Position numbers and translations under genes: made by a program
Part shown: positions 43,010-51,780 of the stretch, one piece after another
How the letters are laid out: every line of letters begins with the position of its first letter
How positions within the stretch are numbered: position 1 is the stretch's first letter
Assembly: GCA_025194985.1 (NCBI GenBank)
Contig: JAOANE010000021.1
Span: 1 to 64,000, forward strand
Length of the DNA stretch: 64,000 nucleotides
DNA from: Regnicoccus frigidus
GTDB lineage: Bacteria; Cyanobacteriota; Cyanobacteriia; PCC-6307; Cyanobiaceae
Direction of reading: 5' to 3'
Notes under the pieces: model-generated
What the model saw: only the letters and a program-made list of their open reading frames with translations
Databases searched by the model: none
Told to the model about the DNA's origin: nothing

Positions 43010-43156
43010 CTACACAAAGTCTGCGGGGCTGTTCGCGCCCAGGGGTCCACGGTTAAGCACATGGGTGTAGATCACGGTGGTGCTCAGATCCTGATAGCCC
43101 AGCAATTCCTGAATCGCACGGATGTCATTGCCCCGCTCTAATAGATAAGTGAATGG
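43010..43156 (-). pseudogene. C-terminal remnant of a tyrosine recombinase, integron-integrase-like
   Basis: The minus strand encodes FTYLLERGNDIRAIQELLG then YQDLSTTVIYTHVLNRGPLG ending NSPADFV. This is the last helix-and-strand region of tyrosine recombinases, with the nucleophile Tyr in IYTHV. The VLNRG(x)xGxxSPxD ending is typical of integron integrases and close relatives. The catalytic Arg, His and the rest of the enzyme are missing: sequence identity stops abruptly near 43155 and a normal gene begins at 43210. It is a relic, not a working enzyme. Confidence 0.8.
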
Positions 43157-43209
43157 CCCCCGTGCTGCGCACCTCGCACCCCGGTACGTTGAGGGATAGG
43201 CCAAAAACG

Positions 43210-43617
43210 ATGCGCCGAAACCCCCTTCTGTTGTTGGGCCTGGTAGCCGTTGCCGCCTGCACTGGCTCCAATGCGAGCGCCGCCGAGCTGCAGCCTGTCA
43301 TCCCCGAACGCTTCCGCGGCGAATGGCAGGACAGCCGCTACCCCTGCGACTCTCCGTTCAACATGGAAACGCGCCTGCTACTGCAGGCCGGCACGCTCAG
43401 TTTCTTCGAAAGTGGCGGCCCCACCGTCGCGGTGGTCACCAGCGGGACCTCGGAGCTGGCCCTGATCACCGCCATGGCCGGGGAAGGGCAGACCTGGCTG
43501 GGTCTGCGTCGGTTCCTCCTCTCCCCCGACCAATCCAGCCTGAGCGATGTCACCTATGCCGGCTGGCCAGACCAGAACAAGCCGTTCGTCCGCAAGCGCT
43601 GCCCGCCACAACGCTAA
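43210..43617 (+). CDS. small lipoprotein-like exported protein
   Basis: From ATG 43210, 135 residues start MRRNPLLLLGLVAVAACTGS, a lipoprotein signal with lipobox VAAC (Cys17). The mature part contains IPERFRGEWQDSRYPCDSPF and ends FVRKRCPPQR, so one disulfide is possible. No family is recognised. An earlier ATG at 43153 would extend it into the integrase relic and is rejected. It converges with the L,D-transpeptidase gene (5 bases). Confidence 0.7.
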   Translation: MRRNPLLLLGLVAVAACTGSNASAAELQPVIPERFRGEWQDSRYPCDSPFNMETRLLLQAGTLSFFESGGPTVAVVTSGTSELALITAMAGEGQTWLGLRRFLLSPDQSSLSDVTYAGWPDQNKPFVRKRCPPQR

Positions 43618-43622
43618 ACGAT

Positions 43623-44018
43623 TCAGGGGCGAATCTCCACCGGCGTGCCCACAGCCGTGCGCAGAAACAACCAGCGGGCCGTGGCGCTCGTGGTGCGGAT
43701 GCAGCCGTGGCTGCGGTCCACGCCAAAACACTGCCCGGCATTCTCCTGCCAGGGGGCCGGATGAAAGCAGAGCTGATCAGGGATGAGGCCGCCACCCACC
43801 AGACACATCACGTTCGGTACGGCGGGGATGCGGTAATCGGGGCCCACCAGCGTTGTTTCGCTGTACTTGCTGCCGATCTGAAACCGTCCTGTCGGGGTTG
43901 GCGTGGCGGGCAGCCCAGTCGACACGAGGGCGGCATAGAGCAAGCGCTGCTGATCGTCGTAGGCGTAAAGCTTCTGCTCAGAGAGATCAATCAGCAGCGC
44001 CGTCACCAGCTCCAGCAT
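43623..44018 (-). CDS. L,D-transpeptidase (YkuD domain)
   Basis: The 131-residue domain begins LLIDLSEQKLYAYDDQQRLL and has the catalytic His104/Cys106 motif SHGCIRTT plus PTPTGRFQIGSKY. YkuD enzymes cross-link peptidoglycan stems (3-3 links) or attach proteins to them. No signal peptide is visible from the chosen start, which is odd for a periplasmic enzyme; export could use a route I cannot see, or the true start differs. It follows sufS by 15 bases. Confidence 0.87.
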   Translation of the reverse strand: MLELVTALLIDLSEQKLYAYDDQQRLLYAALVSTGLPATPTPTGRFQIGSKYSETTLVGPDYRIPAVPNVMCLVGGGLIPDQLCFHPAPWQENAGQCFGVDRSHGCIRTTSATARWLFLRTAVGTPVEIRP

Positions 44019-44033
44019 CGATCGCGCCCCAGC

Positions 44034-45389
44034 TCAGCCGTGTTCCTTCAAAAAAGCCACGCTGCTTTCGAGTTCGTCGGCGAAACGGTCGATCTCCTCG
44101 AAGGTGGTGGTGAAGCTAAGGCTGGCCCGGGCCGATGAAGCCAGGCCGTAGTGGCGGTGAAGTGGCTGGGTGCAGTGGTGGCCACTGCGGATGCAGATGC
44201 CGCTGGCATCAAGCAAGGCCGAGAGGTCGTTGGCATGCAGACCCTCCACGCTGAAAGCGGCCAGGGCCCCGCGATCCGGTTGTTGCTCGGGGGTGGGGCC
44301 GAGAATCTTCAGCCCCTCAATCGCCTGCAAGCGCTCGAACAGCCGGCCGGTGAGTGTCTGCTCCCAGCGGTGGATGCGATCGAGGCCGATGGCGTTGAGG
44401 TAGTCCAGGGCCGCTCCCATACCCACGGCCTCACCGATCGCCGGGGTGCCCGCTTCGAACTTATGGGGCAAGTCGGCCCAGCTGCTGCTCTCGAGGTAAA
44501 CGTCTTGGATCATTTCACCCCCACCCAGGAACGGCGGCATCGCCTCGAGCAGCGCCTCCCGCCCCCAGAGGAAGCCCATGCCGGTGGGTCCGCAGAGCTT
44601 GTGGGAGGAGCCCACCAAGAAATCAGCCCCCAGGGCCGTCACGTTCACCGGCAGATGCGGCAGGCTTTGGCAGGCATCCACCAGCAGCAGGGCGCCGGCG
44701 TCGTGGCTGAGCTTGGCGATCGCCTCGATCGGATTGAGGCAACCCAGGGTGTTGCTGATCTGAACAACGCTCACCAGCCTGGTTCGGTTGCTGAGTTTTT
44801 GCTTGAAGTCTTCGAGGTCGAGCTCTCCGGTTTCGGTGAGGCCGGCATGGCGCAGCACCGCACCGGTACGTGCAGCCAGCAACTGCCAGGGCACCAGATT
44901 GCTGTGGTGCTCCATCACCGTCAGCAGAATCTCATCGCCGGGCCGGATGTTCTCATCGCCCCAACTGCGGGCCACCAGGTTGATCGCCTCGCTGGCGTTG
45001 CGGGTGAACACAATTTCGCGCGGGGTGGCCGCACCGATGAAGGTGGCCACTTTCTCGCGGGCCCCCTCAAAGGCGTCGGTGGCGCGGGCGCTGAGCTGGT
45101 GGGCGCCGCGGTGAACGTTGGCGTTGTCGCGGCTGTAATAGGTCTGCAGGGCATCGAGCACCTGCTGGGGCTTCTGGCTGGTGGCGGCGTAATCCAGATA
45201 AATCAGCCCCTGGCCCAGGCAGGCCTGCTGAGACAACAAAGGGAAATCGGGCCGGGTCTGTTCCGCCAGGTTCTGGGCCACCGGCTCCTGACTGGGCTGG
45301 GCAGGTTCTGGGGCCGCCAGGGCAGGCTCACTGGCCGCTGGTTTGGAATCCCGCAACGGGGAAAGCTGGCTGTGCAGTGAGGCTGTCAT
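44034..45389 (-). CDS. sufS: cysteine desulfurase SufS
   Basis: SufS takes sulfur from cysteine for Fe-S assembly. The 451-residue PLP enzyme has IYLDYAATSQKPQQVLDAL, the PLP lysine in VGSSHKLCGPTGMGFLWG (near residue 263) and the persulfide Cys in IRSGHHCTQPLHRHYG (near 404). The N-terminal 45 residues are a Pro/Ala/Glu-rich extension (AAPEPAQPSQEPVAQ) before the enzyme proper. Last of the sufBCDS run; no sufE is adjacent. Confidence 0.96.
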   Translation of the reverse strand: MTASLHSQLSPLRDSKPAASEPALAAPEPAQPSQEPVAQNLAEQTRPDFPLLSQQACLGQGLIYLDYAATSQKPQQVLDALQTYYSRDNANVHRGAHQLSARATDAFEGAREKVATFIGAATPREIVFTRNASEAINLVARSWGDENIRPGDEILLTVMEHHSNLVPWQLLAARTGAVLRHAGLTETGELDLEDFKQKLSNRTRLVSVVQISNTLGCLNPIEAIAKLSHDAGALLLVDACQSLPHLPVNVTALGADFLVGSSHKLCGPTGMGFLWGREALLEAMPPFLGGGEMIQDVYLESSSWADLPHKFEAGTPAIGEAVGMGAALDYLNAIGLDRIHRWEQTLTGRLFERLQAIEGLKILGPTPEQQPDRGALAAFSVEGLHANDLSALLDASGICIRSGHHCTQPLHRHYGLASSARASLSFTTTFEEIDRFADELESSVAFLKEHG

Positions 45390-45395
45390 CGCTGC

Positions 45396-46709
45396 TCAAA
45401 CCTCCGCCAAAAGGCGCTGCAGGGGCTGCCAAGAGGCAGCAGCGGCGGGGAGATCAACGAGCACCTCCTGGCAGAAGCCACGCTTGAGCAGACGCGAGGC
45501 CGTGGCGGCATCGATCCCCCGGCTCTGGAGATAGAACAGTTGGTCATGCTGGAGGCGGCTCACCGTGGCGCCGTGGGTACAACGCACGTCATCGGCCACG
45601 ATCTCCAGTTCCGGCTTGGTGTCGATGCGGGCCTGATCAGAGAGCAGCAGGTTGCGGCTCATCTGGTTGGCATTGGTGCGCTGGGCCCGGCGAGGGACGC
45701 TCACAGCGCCATCAAACACGCTATGCCCATGGCCGTCGACGATCGCCTTGTGCAGTTGCTCAAGCGAGCCGTCCGGCCCGAGAAACTCCACCCGGCTGTG
45801 CCCGTCAACCAGTTGATGGTCTTGCGCCACCTGAATCGCCTTCAGGTCAGTGTGGGCTGCCCCTTCCACCTGGGTGATCCGCGGTTCGAAGCGCGCCAGG
45901 GCCCAACCACGGCTGGCCACCACGGAATGGAAGCGGCTCTCGATTTCTTGCTCCACCGCCAGGTGAGCGAGGAGACAGGCTTCCCCTTCACCGAAGGCAA
46001 GCAGGCCATGCTGCACTTCGGCCTCGCGGCCCAGATGCATCTCCACCACCAGGCTGCTCAGGCTGGAGCCTGAACCGAGCTGCACTTGCAACACCTTCAA
46101 GCTGGCCTTCTCCTCGAGCAGCAACAGCACGCGGATCGGCAAGAGCGCCGACTCCCCACTGGCCGTCGCCACGAGTTCAAGGGTTTCAGCGACGCTGCCG
46201 CTGACCCGCAAGGCCAGGCAGTGGCTAGCGCTGGCCTGGTTGAACTCCACGGGCCAGTGCTGCTCGCAGCCGCAGCGGGCAAGTGTGTGGCCGAGGGCCT
46301 GCTGAAGCTCTTCGCCGCTGAGCCTGGTCAGCCCGGCTGGCAGGGTCTGGCCGGCCAGGGGGTCATGGCGGCCGTCGAGCCGCAGCCGCATGGTGCCGGC
46401 AGCCGGAGCTGGCAAGGCATCAGCAGAATCGGCAATGGGAATGGCCGCAGGGTCGGTCCCCTCGGTTGCCTCAACCTGGGCCAGCAGCGCCGGATCGAGG
46501 GCTTTGAGGGACCCGAGATCAGTGAAGCGCCAGTCTTCGTTGCGCCGCGAGGGCAGCGGTTGACGGGCCAGGGCCTCACGGCCGCGCCACTGAACGGCTT
46601 CAAGGTCACCGCTCGGAGCCGGCAGTCGCTCCAGAAATTCGGTGATCCAGGCATTGGCAGCCATCGGCTGGGCGCTGCTCGTCGTGGACGTGCTGGCGGA
46701 CACCATCAA
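45396..46709 (-). CDS. sufD: Fe-S cluster assembly protein SufD
   Basis: SufD is the beta-helix partner of SufB in the SufBC2D scaffold. The 437-residue protein has RRNEDWRFTDLGSLK near the N-terminus and the C-terminal SufB/D core with DDVRCTHGATVSRLQHDQLFYLQSRGID, the conserved His/Cys region. Its start overlaps the sufC stop by 4 bases (ATGA), and sufS follows after 6 bases, as in other cyanobacterial suf operons. Confidence 0.96.
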   Translation of the reverse strand: MMVSASTSTTSSAQPMAANAWITEFLERLPAPSGDLEAVQWRGREALARQPLPSRRNEDWRFTDLGSLKALDPALLAQVEATEGTDPAAIPIADSADALPAPAAGTMRLRLDGRHDPLAGQTLPAGLTRLSGEELQQALGHTLARCGCEQHWPVEFNQASASHCLALRVSGSVAETLELVATASGESALLPIRVLLLLEEKASLKVLQVQLGSGSSLSSLVVEMHLGREAEVQHGLLAFGEGEACLLAHLAVEQEIESRFHSVVASRGWALARFEPRITQVEGAAHTDLKAIQVAQDHQLVDGHSRVEFLGPDGSLEQLHKAIVDGHGHSVFDGAVSVPRRAQRTNANQMSRNLLLSDQARIDTKPELEIVADDVRCTHGATVSRLQHDQLFYLQSRGIDAATASRLLKRGFCQEVLVDLPAAAASWQPLQRLLAEV

Positions 46710-47494
46710 GCCACCTCCAGGACGGCCAGCTCCTGGTCCACCCAGTCATAACCGCGTTCTTCGAGTTCCAGGGCCAGCTCCTTGCCACCGGTGCGCAGGA
46801 TCCGGCCCGCCGCCATCACATGGACGTAATCAGGGGTGATCACATCAAGCAGCCGCTGGTAGTGCGTGATCAGCAAGGTGGCGTTATCGGCGGTGGCGAG
46901 CTGGTTGACGCCACCGGCCACGATCCGCAGGGCATCGATGTCGAGGCCGGAATCGGTTTCATCGAGAATCGCCACCACCGGCTCCAGCAGAGCCATCTGC
47001 AGAATCTCATTGCGCTTCTTCTCGCCGCCGGAGAAGCCTTCGTTGACGCTGCGCTCCAGGAACGAGGGGTTCATCTGCACCACTTCCAGCCGCTCACGGA
47101 CCAGATCTTCAAAGGCGAACGGGTCAAGGTCTTCTTTGGCCAGCTCGCTGCGGCGGGCATTGGTGGCCACCCGCAGAAATTCGAGATTGCTGACGCCAGG
47201 AATCTCAACGGGATACTGGAAACCAAGGAACAGACCGATCCGGGCCCGTTTCTCGGGGTCGAGCTCCAGCAGATCCTGGCCCCGGTAGCGAACCGAGCCA
47301 GCGGTAACCGTGTAAGAGGGGTGACCGGCCAGCACCTTGGAGAGGGTGCTTTTGCCGCTGCCGTTGCGTCCCATCACGGCGTGGATCTCTCCTGCCCTGA
47401 TCGTCAGGTTCACGCCCTTGAGGATGGGTTGGTCCTCCACGCGGGCATGGAGATCAACGATCTCAAGCAGCAGGTCGGCGTCGGGACTGATCAC
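46706..47494 (-). CDS. sufC: Fe-S cluster assembly ATPase SufC
   Basis: The chosen start is GTG 47494 (MISPDADLLLEIVDLHARVE); the frame is open to 47542 but without a better start. Walker A is GRNGSGKST (42-50), with the SufC-type signature FSGGEKKRNEILQMALL and Walker B VAILDETDSGLDIDAL. SufC powers conformational change of the SufBCD complex during cluster assembly. 262 residues is the normal size. Confidence 0.97.
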   Translation of the reverse strand: MISPDADLLLEIVDLHARVEDQPILKGVNLTIRAGEIHAVMGRNGSGKSTLSKVLAGHPSYTVTAGSVRYRGQDLLELDPEKRARIGLFLGFQYPVEIPGVSNLEFLRVATNARRSELAKEDLDPFAFEDLVRERLEVVQMNPSFLERSVNEGFSGGEKKRNEILQMALLEPVVAILDETDSGLDIDALRIVAGGVNQLATADNATLLITHYQRLLDVITPDYVHVMAAGRILRTGGKELALELEERGYDWVDQELAVLEVA

Positions 47495-47585
47495 GGGGAA
47501 ACGGGGAAGGAAGAGCGAGAAAGGCCACCGCTTGGGCGGCAACAGAAAAGAAAGGGATCAAAGCGGGAGAACCCAGTGAGGCCGT

Positions 47586-49028
47586 TCAGCCGACGGAACC
47601 TTCGAGTTTGAGGGCGAGCAGCTTGTCGGCTTCGGCGGCAAATTCCATCGGCAACTGGTTGAACACATCGCGGCAGAAGCCACTCACCATCATCGACACC
47701 GCCGCCTCAAAGCCGATTCCCCGGCTCTGCAGGTAAAAGAGCTGGTCGGCAGAGATGCGACAGGTGCTCGCTTCGTGCTCCACCGACGCGTCCGGCTGCT
47801 GGGAGCGGATGTAGGGGTACGTGTTGGCGGCGGCCTGATCGCCGATCAGCATCGAATCGCACTGGCTGTAGTTCTTCGCACCCACCGCCTTGGGCCCGAT
47901 CTGCACAAGCCCGCGGTAGCTGTTGGAGGAATGGCCGGCGCTGATCCCCTTGCTCACAATCGTCGAACGGCTGCGCGGGCCGACATGGATCATCTTGGTG
48001 CCGGTGTCAGCCTGCTGACGGTTGTTGGTGAGCGCCACGGAATAGAACTCACCAACGGAATCAGCTCCGAGCAGCACACAGCTGGGGTACTTCCAGGTGA
48101 TGGCCGACCCGGTTTCCACCTGGGTCCAGCTGATCTTGCTGCGGTCGCCACGGCATTGACCCCGCTTGGTCACAAAGTTGTAGATGCCGCCTTTGCCGTT
48201 CTCATCACCAGCATACCAATTTTGAACGGTAGAATATTTAATCGTGGCGTCGTCCAAGGTCACCAACTCCACAACGGCGGCGTGGAGTTGGTTGGTGTCA
48301 AACATGGGAGCTGTGCAGCCCTCCAAATAGCTGACAGAAGCCCCTTCCTCAGCGACGATCAAGGTGCGCTCAAATTGGCCCGTGTCCTCGGAGTTGATCC
48401 GGAAGTAGGTAGAGAGTTCCATCGGGCACTCCACACCTTTGGGGATGAACACAAAGGAACCATCGCTGAACACGGCAGAATTCAGGGCCGTGAAATAGTT
48501 GTCATTGGCGGGCACCACCGAACCGAGGTAGCGCTCAATCAACTCAGGATGGTCTTTGACGGCCTCACTGATGGAGCAGAACACCACTCCGTGCTCCGCC
48601 AGTTTTTCGCGGTAGGTGGTGGCAATCGAAACACTGTCAAAAACAGCATCGACAGCCACGTTGCTGAGTCGCTTTTGCTCGCTCAGCGGAATACCAAGCT
48701 TGTCGAAGGTTTCGAGCAGCTTCGGGTCCACCTCATCGAGGCTTGCCTTCTTGTCGCGTTGCTTGGGCGAGGCGTAATAAATAATGCTCTGATAATCGAT
48801 CACCGGATGACTCACCGTTGACCAATCCGGCTCCTCCATCTTCAACCACTGGCGGAAGGCCCGCAGACGGAATTCCAGCAAGAAGGCTGGCTCATTCTTC
48901 TTGGCAGAGATCAGACGAACCACATCCTCAGACAGGCCCTTGTCGATCTTTTCTGTTTCGATATCACTGACAAAGCCGTACTTGTACGGCTGGCTGACCA
49001 AGTCACTGACGGTGGATGCGGTGCTCAT
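47586..49028 (-). CDS. sufB: Fe-S cluster assembly protein SufB
   Basis: The 480-residue scaffold subunit includes KKNEPAFLLEFRLRAFRQWL, GVECPMELSTYFRIN, SYLEGCTAPM and the C-terminal HEASTCRISADQLFYLQSRG with the cluster-related Cys. SufB receives sulfur from SufS and holds the nascent cluster. It starts 5 bases after ftrC and is followed by sufC after 91 bases. Confidence 0.97.
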   Translation of the reverse strand: MSTASTVSDLVSQPYKYGFVSDIETEKIDKGLSEDVVRLISAKKNEPAFLLEFRLRAFRQWLKMEEPDWSTVSHPVIDYQSIIYYASPKQRDKKASLDEVDPKLLETFDKLGIPLSEQKRLSNVAVDAVFDSVSIATTYREKLAEHGVVFCSISEAVKDHPELIERYLGSVVPANDNYFTALNSAVFSDGSFVFIPKGVECPMELSTYFRINSEDTGQFERTLIVAEEGASVSYLEGCTAPMFDTNQLHAAVVELVTLDDATIKYSTVQNWYAGDENGKGGIYNFVTKRGQCRGDRSKISWTQVETGSAITWKYPSCVLLGADSVGEFYSVALTNNRQQADTGTKMIHVGPRSRSTIVSKGISAGHSSNSYRGLVQIGPKAVGAKNYSQCDSMLIGDQAAANTYPYIRSQQPDASVEHEASTCRISADQLFYLQSRGIGFEAAVSMMVSGFCRDVFNQLPMEFAAEADKLLALKLEGSVG

Positions 49029-49033
49029 GGGGC

Positions 49034-49405
49034 TCAGGCGGTGGGAGCGGCAGTGTGGGAGCGGATCTCTTCAAGCGTGATGGCCTGATCTTCGCCCCGG
49101 AAAGGGTTGTCTTCTGTAAGAAAAAGCAGGCAATGGCATTCCTTGCGCTCACGCATGGGCACGCAAGGACAGTTCCAGAAGGCCTGGGAAACTTCGGCCT
49201 CTTTGTCTTCGTAATGCCGGCAAGGGCAAAGGGCCCCGCCAAGCTCCTGTTTGTGGCGGGCCAGACCCTCAAGCACCACCGCCGTCACCCCTGGATCGCT
49301 GCAGAAGTAGGTGCCCGTGCGCTGGGCGTAGGTTTCGGCAAACTTCCGGATTACCTCCAGATTTTCGGTGGATGGAACCGCTGCGGCGGAAGGGGCTTCA
49401 GACAT
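49034..49405 (-). CDS. ftrC: ferredoxin:thioredoxin reductase catalytic chain
   Basis: From ATG 49405, 123 residues with the complete FTR pattern CPC-x16-CPC-x8-CHC (Cys60/62, 79/81, 90/92). These cysteines carry the [4Fe-4S] cluster and the redox-active disulfide that pass electrons from ferredoxin to thioredoxin. FTR thus links light to enzyme regulation, including CP12. Lying directly upstream of sufB (5 bases), this Fe-S enzyme shares the suf transcript and probably SufR control. Confidence 0.96.
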   Translation of the reverse strand: MSEAPSAAAVPSTENLEVIRKFAETYAQRTGTYFCSDPGVTAVVLEGLARHKQELGGALCPCRHYEDKEAEVSQAFWNCPCVPMRERKECHCLLFLTEDNPFRGEDQAITLEEIRSHTAAPTA

Positions 49406-49644
49406 GGATTCGGTGGTCAGGGGTGAAACCGGAGCCATCAAGGGCTAGGGCGAGGGCAGGGTGCGGTCTTGGGACGATCGCAGAACCGAGGCTCGAACGG
49501 CGAGCTGGCTAGAGAATCAAATGTAAGGAGGTACGGGACAGAGAACGGCCCACGAGCTGCCTAGACGGCTGCTCGGGAGTGGGCGAGGAGAAGCTTCTGG
49601 CCAACGCAACCTTCAGGATTTGAATTGCGAAACTTTTGCGTTTC

Positions 49645-49662
49645 CTTAATGGATACCTTAAG
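49645..49662. promoter_or_regulatory. candidate operator between ftrC-suf and sufR
   Basis: CTTAATGGATACCTTAAG is an imperfect palindrome (14 of 18 positions symmetric) in an AT-rich spot of the divergent ftrC/sufR promoter region. A second candidate, CAAC-N6-GTGG at 49709-49722, resembles the CAAC-N6-GTTG element reported for Synechocystis SufR. Which, if either, binds SufR cannot be decided from sequence. The remainder of 49442-49771 shows no gene. Confidence 0.35.
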
Positions 49663-49771
49663 GCAGATGGGCTGGTGATGGGGGGCTGACCACAGCAGCC
49701 CACAGCTTCAACGCAGGCGTGGCAGGGTGAACAGAAGGTTCGTGTCTCGCCAGACCGACCGACTTCCTCTG

Positions 49772-50440
49772 ATGAGCACTTCTACCCAGGCCCCGACCCG
49801 TGAGGCGGCGCTCACCCTGCTCTTGCGTCAGAAAGCTGCAACGGCCGCTGAGTTATCCGAACTCCTTGAGGTCTCTGTCCAGGTCATGCGTCGTCACCTG
49901 CGCAGCCTTGAAGAGGAAGGTCTGGTGGAAGCCAGCGCCAGCTCGGAAGGCCCGGGGCGGCCAACCAACCAGTGGCGGCTCACCACGGCCGGACGCGACC
50001 AGTTCCCCGACGGAGGCGAACAGTTCGCCCTCGGACTGCTGCATTCGATGGCCGCCAGCCTGCCGCCCGAAATGGTGAAGAACCTGCTGCGACAGCAGGC
50101 GATGACCAAGGGGTCCTGTGACCGCCAGGAAATCGGTGAGGGCAGCTTGACCGAACGCCTGGAGCGGCTGGTGGAACTGCGCCGCCAAGAGGGCTACATG
50201 TCTGAGTTCAGCGCCGATGGCGACGGCCTCTCCTGGTGCATGAGTGAATACCGCTGCTCCGTGGGCCGCCTTGCCGAGCAGTTCCCCCAGATCTGCGACC
50301 AGGAATTGCAGCAGATCCGCCACACCTTCCCTGATTGCAGCATCGAGCGGGTGCACTGGCGCCTGGAGGGAGGGCACTCCTGCGGCTTCCGTCTCACCCC
50401 GAAGGGCGGCAGGGCCAGCGAACCCGTCCATCAGGATTGA
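49772..50440 (+). CDS. sufR: Fe-S cluster-sensing repressor SufR
   Basis: The start ATG 49772 (MSTSTQAPTREAALTLLLRQ) is preferred to ATG 49727. Residues 10-70 form a DeoR/MarR-like winged helix (AATAAELSELLEVSVQVMRRHLRSLEEEGLV region). Four cysteines spaced C-x12-C-x13-C-x14-C (162, 175, 189, 204) match the SufR cluster-binding pattern. SufR with a [4Fe-4S] cluster represses the divergent suf operon and itself, and releases when iron is short or oxidative stress destroys the cluster. Confidence 0.95.
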   Translation: MSTSTQAPTREAALTLLLRQKAATAAELSELLEVSVQVMRRHLRSLEEEGLVEASASSEGPGRPTNQWRLTTAGRDQFPDGGEQFALGLLHSMAASLPPEMVKNLLRQQAMTKGSCDRQEIGEGSLTERLERLVELRRQEGYMSEFSADGDGLSWCMSEYRCSVGRLAEQFPQICDQELQQIRHTFPDCSIERVHWRLEGGHSCGFRLTPKGGRASEPVHQD

Positions 50441-50461
50441 CGCTGAGATGACACAACCAGC

Positions 50462-50487
50462 AATGGCTGAGATCAATGGCTGAGATC
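50462..50487 (+). repeat. 13-bp tandem duplication at a start codon
   Basis: AATGGCTGAGATC occurs twice in direct succession (50462-50474 and 50475-50487). Each copy contains an ATG. The first frame ends after six codons (MAEING); only the second opens the downstream gene. The unit is not a multiple of three, so the duplication created a decoy start. Confidence 0.85.
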
Positions 50488-50868
50488 GGGCCGCTCAGCA
50501 GCGACGATCTCCTGCAATTGGAGGCCAGCCTGCTGCCCTCCCTGGAGCGCCACCACCTGCGTCTGCTGGCCCACAGCTTGCGCTGCCTTCAGGCCATCGC
50601 CGGCCAGCGCCAGGGGCCGGTTCCAGCCCAACAGCAACTGGAATCCTGGCTGGCCAGCCAGGATTCCCTCTACAACGATCCAGCCTTTGCGCAGGCCTTT
50701 CTGGATCAATTGCAGAGCGCCGCCTTCCAGCTTGAGCAGATCGCCGCACCGCTGGGTCTCGCTCCGCTGGGGCTGGAGCTGAGCGACCTCTGCCAATGGG
50801 CCGATGCCCAGGCCCGCGCCCGCGTCAGCCCGCCAGCAGCGGGCCTGCCAGCCCCACCACCAAACTGA
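50476..50868 (+). CDS. conserved hypothetical protein downstream of sufR
   Basis: 130 residues, all-helical by composition (SSDDLLQLEASLLPSLERHH, LRLLAHSLRCLQAIAGQ, FAQAFLDQLQSAAFQLEQIA), soluble, with one Cys pair far apart and a Pro-rich tail. No family is recognised. It starts 36 bases after sufR, so it may share its transcript. Start ATG 50476 lies in the second copy of a 13-bp duplication. Its last 44 bases overlap the convergent transporter gene. Confidence 0.7.
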   Translation: MAEIGPLSSDDLLQLEASLLPSLERHHLRLLAHSLRCLQAIAGQRQGPVPAQQQLESWLASQDSLYNDPAFAQAFLDQLQSAAFQLEQIAAPLGLAPLGLELSDLCQWADAQARARVSPPAAGLPAPPPN

Positions 50869-51727
50869 CGCCAGCGAGGGCCAGCAGGGCAGCCAACCAA
50901 CCGGCCCGACCGGGTCTGTCGCCTTCCAGCCGCGCCAGGGGCAAGGCCATCACCGGTGCCGTTGCGAGCAGCGCCACCGCCAAGCCGCCCGGTAAGGCCT
51001 GCAAGGCGGCTTGCTGAAGAACAATGCCGGCGCTGGTGCCCAGCAATGTGGCCACCAGCACCAGCGGCCAGCGTGATCGGGCCAGCCGCGGCCGAGCCCT
51101 TGGAGCCGGCAGGTGGCGAAACAACGGCAACAACACCACCGCCGCTGCCGCCAGGCGCACGGTGGCCGATTGCAGTGGGGTCAGATCAGAGGCCAGCAGC
51201 GCAGCGCGGGAGAGCAGGGCACCACCGCTGCCGCAGAGCAGGGCCGCTAAGGCCAGCAGCAAACCCATTCGCTGGGTACCGGGAGGCGATGGCAGAGCGC
51301 CGCAGCGGGGTGGTTGCTGAACGGCCACCACCACCACGGCCAGGGAGATCAGGGTCAGGCCCAGCCACTGGGCCTGGGTGGGCAGCTCGGCAAGAAAAAC
51401 AACACCAGCCAACGCCGTGATCGCTGGTCCAGCGGCCTCAATCGTGAGGGTGCGGCGCGTTCCCAGCCGGCGCAGGGCCGCGAAGTAGAGGCTGTCACCC
51501 ACGGCAATGCCAACCACCCCGCTGGCCAGCAGCAGGGCGAAAGCCCCGGGCAGCACCCGCCAGCCCCCGAAGAGCACGAGCGGCAATTGCAGCGCCAGGG
51601 CCAGCAGGTTTTTAACCAGGTTCAGCTGGGCGGCGCTCAAGGAGGTGGGCAGGCGCCGCCAGAGGCTGCTGGCGAGCGTCCAGCAAAAGGCTGCAGCCAG
51701 GGCTGCCAGGACTCCCGAGGTGGGCAC
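50825..51727 (-). CDS. EamA/DMT family transporter
   Basis: The 300-residue protein has ten hydrophobic helices in two repeats of five, beginning LAALAAAFCWTLASSLWRRL, with EAAGPAITALAGVVFLAELPTQAQWLGL and APVMALPLARLEGDRPGRAGW as the two EamA signature ends. The family exports or exchanges metabolites such as amino acids and nucleotide sugars; substrate unknown. It is divergent from the lyase gene (53 bases between starts). Confidence 0.85.
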   Translation of the reverse strand: MPTSGVLAALAAAFCWTLASSLWRRLPTSLSAAQLNLVKNLLALALQLPLVLFGGWRVLPGAFALLLASGVVGIAVGDSLYFAALRRLGTRRTLTIEAAGPAITALAGVVFLAELPTQAQWLGLTLISLAVVVVAVQQPPRCGALPSPPGTQRMGLLLALAALLCGSGGALLSRAALLASDLTPLQSATVRLAAAAVVLLPLFRHLPAPRARPRLARSRWPLVLVATLLGTSAGIVLQQAALQALPGGLAVALLATAPVMALPLARLEGDRPGRAGWLAALLALAGVSLVVGLAGPLLAG

Positions 51728-51780
51728 CTGAACGGGAGGGGCGAAGAAGTTGCGATCATCGCTAAAGCCGTCACCAGCCC

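Noticed and set aside
43052..43058. GTTAAGC resembling an integron core site (GTTRRRY)
   Set aside because: It is part of the integrase remnant's own codons (VLNR) and has no paired inverse core, so it is not evidence for attC.
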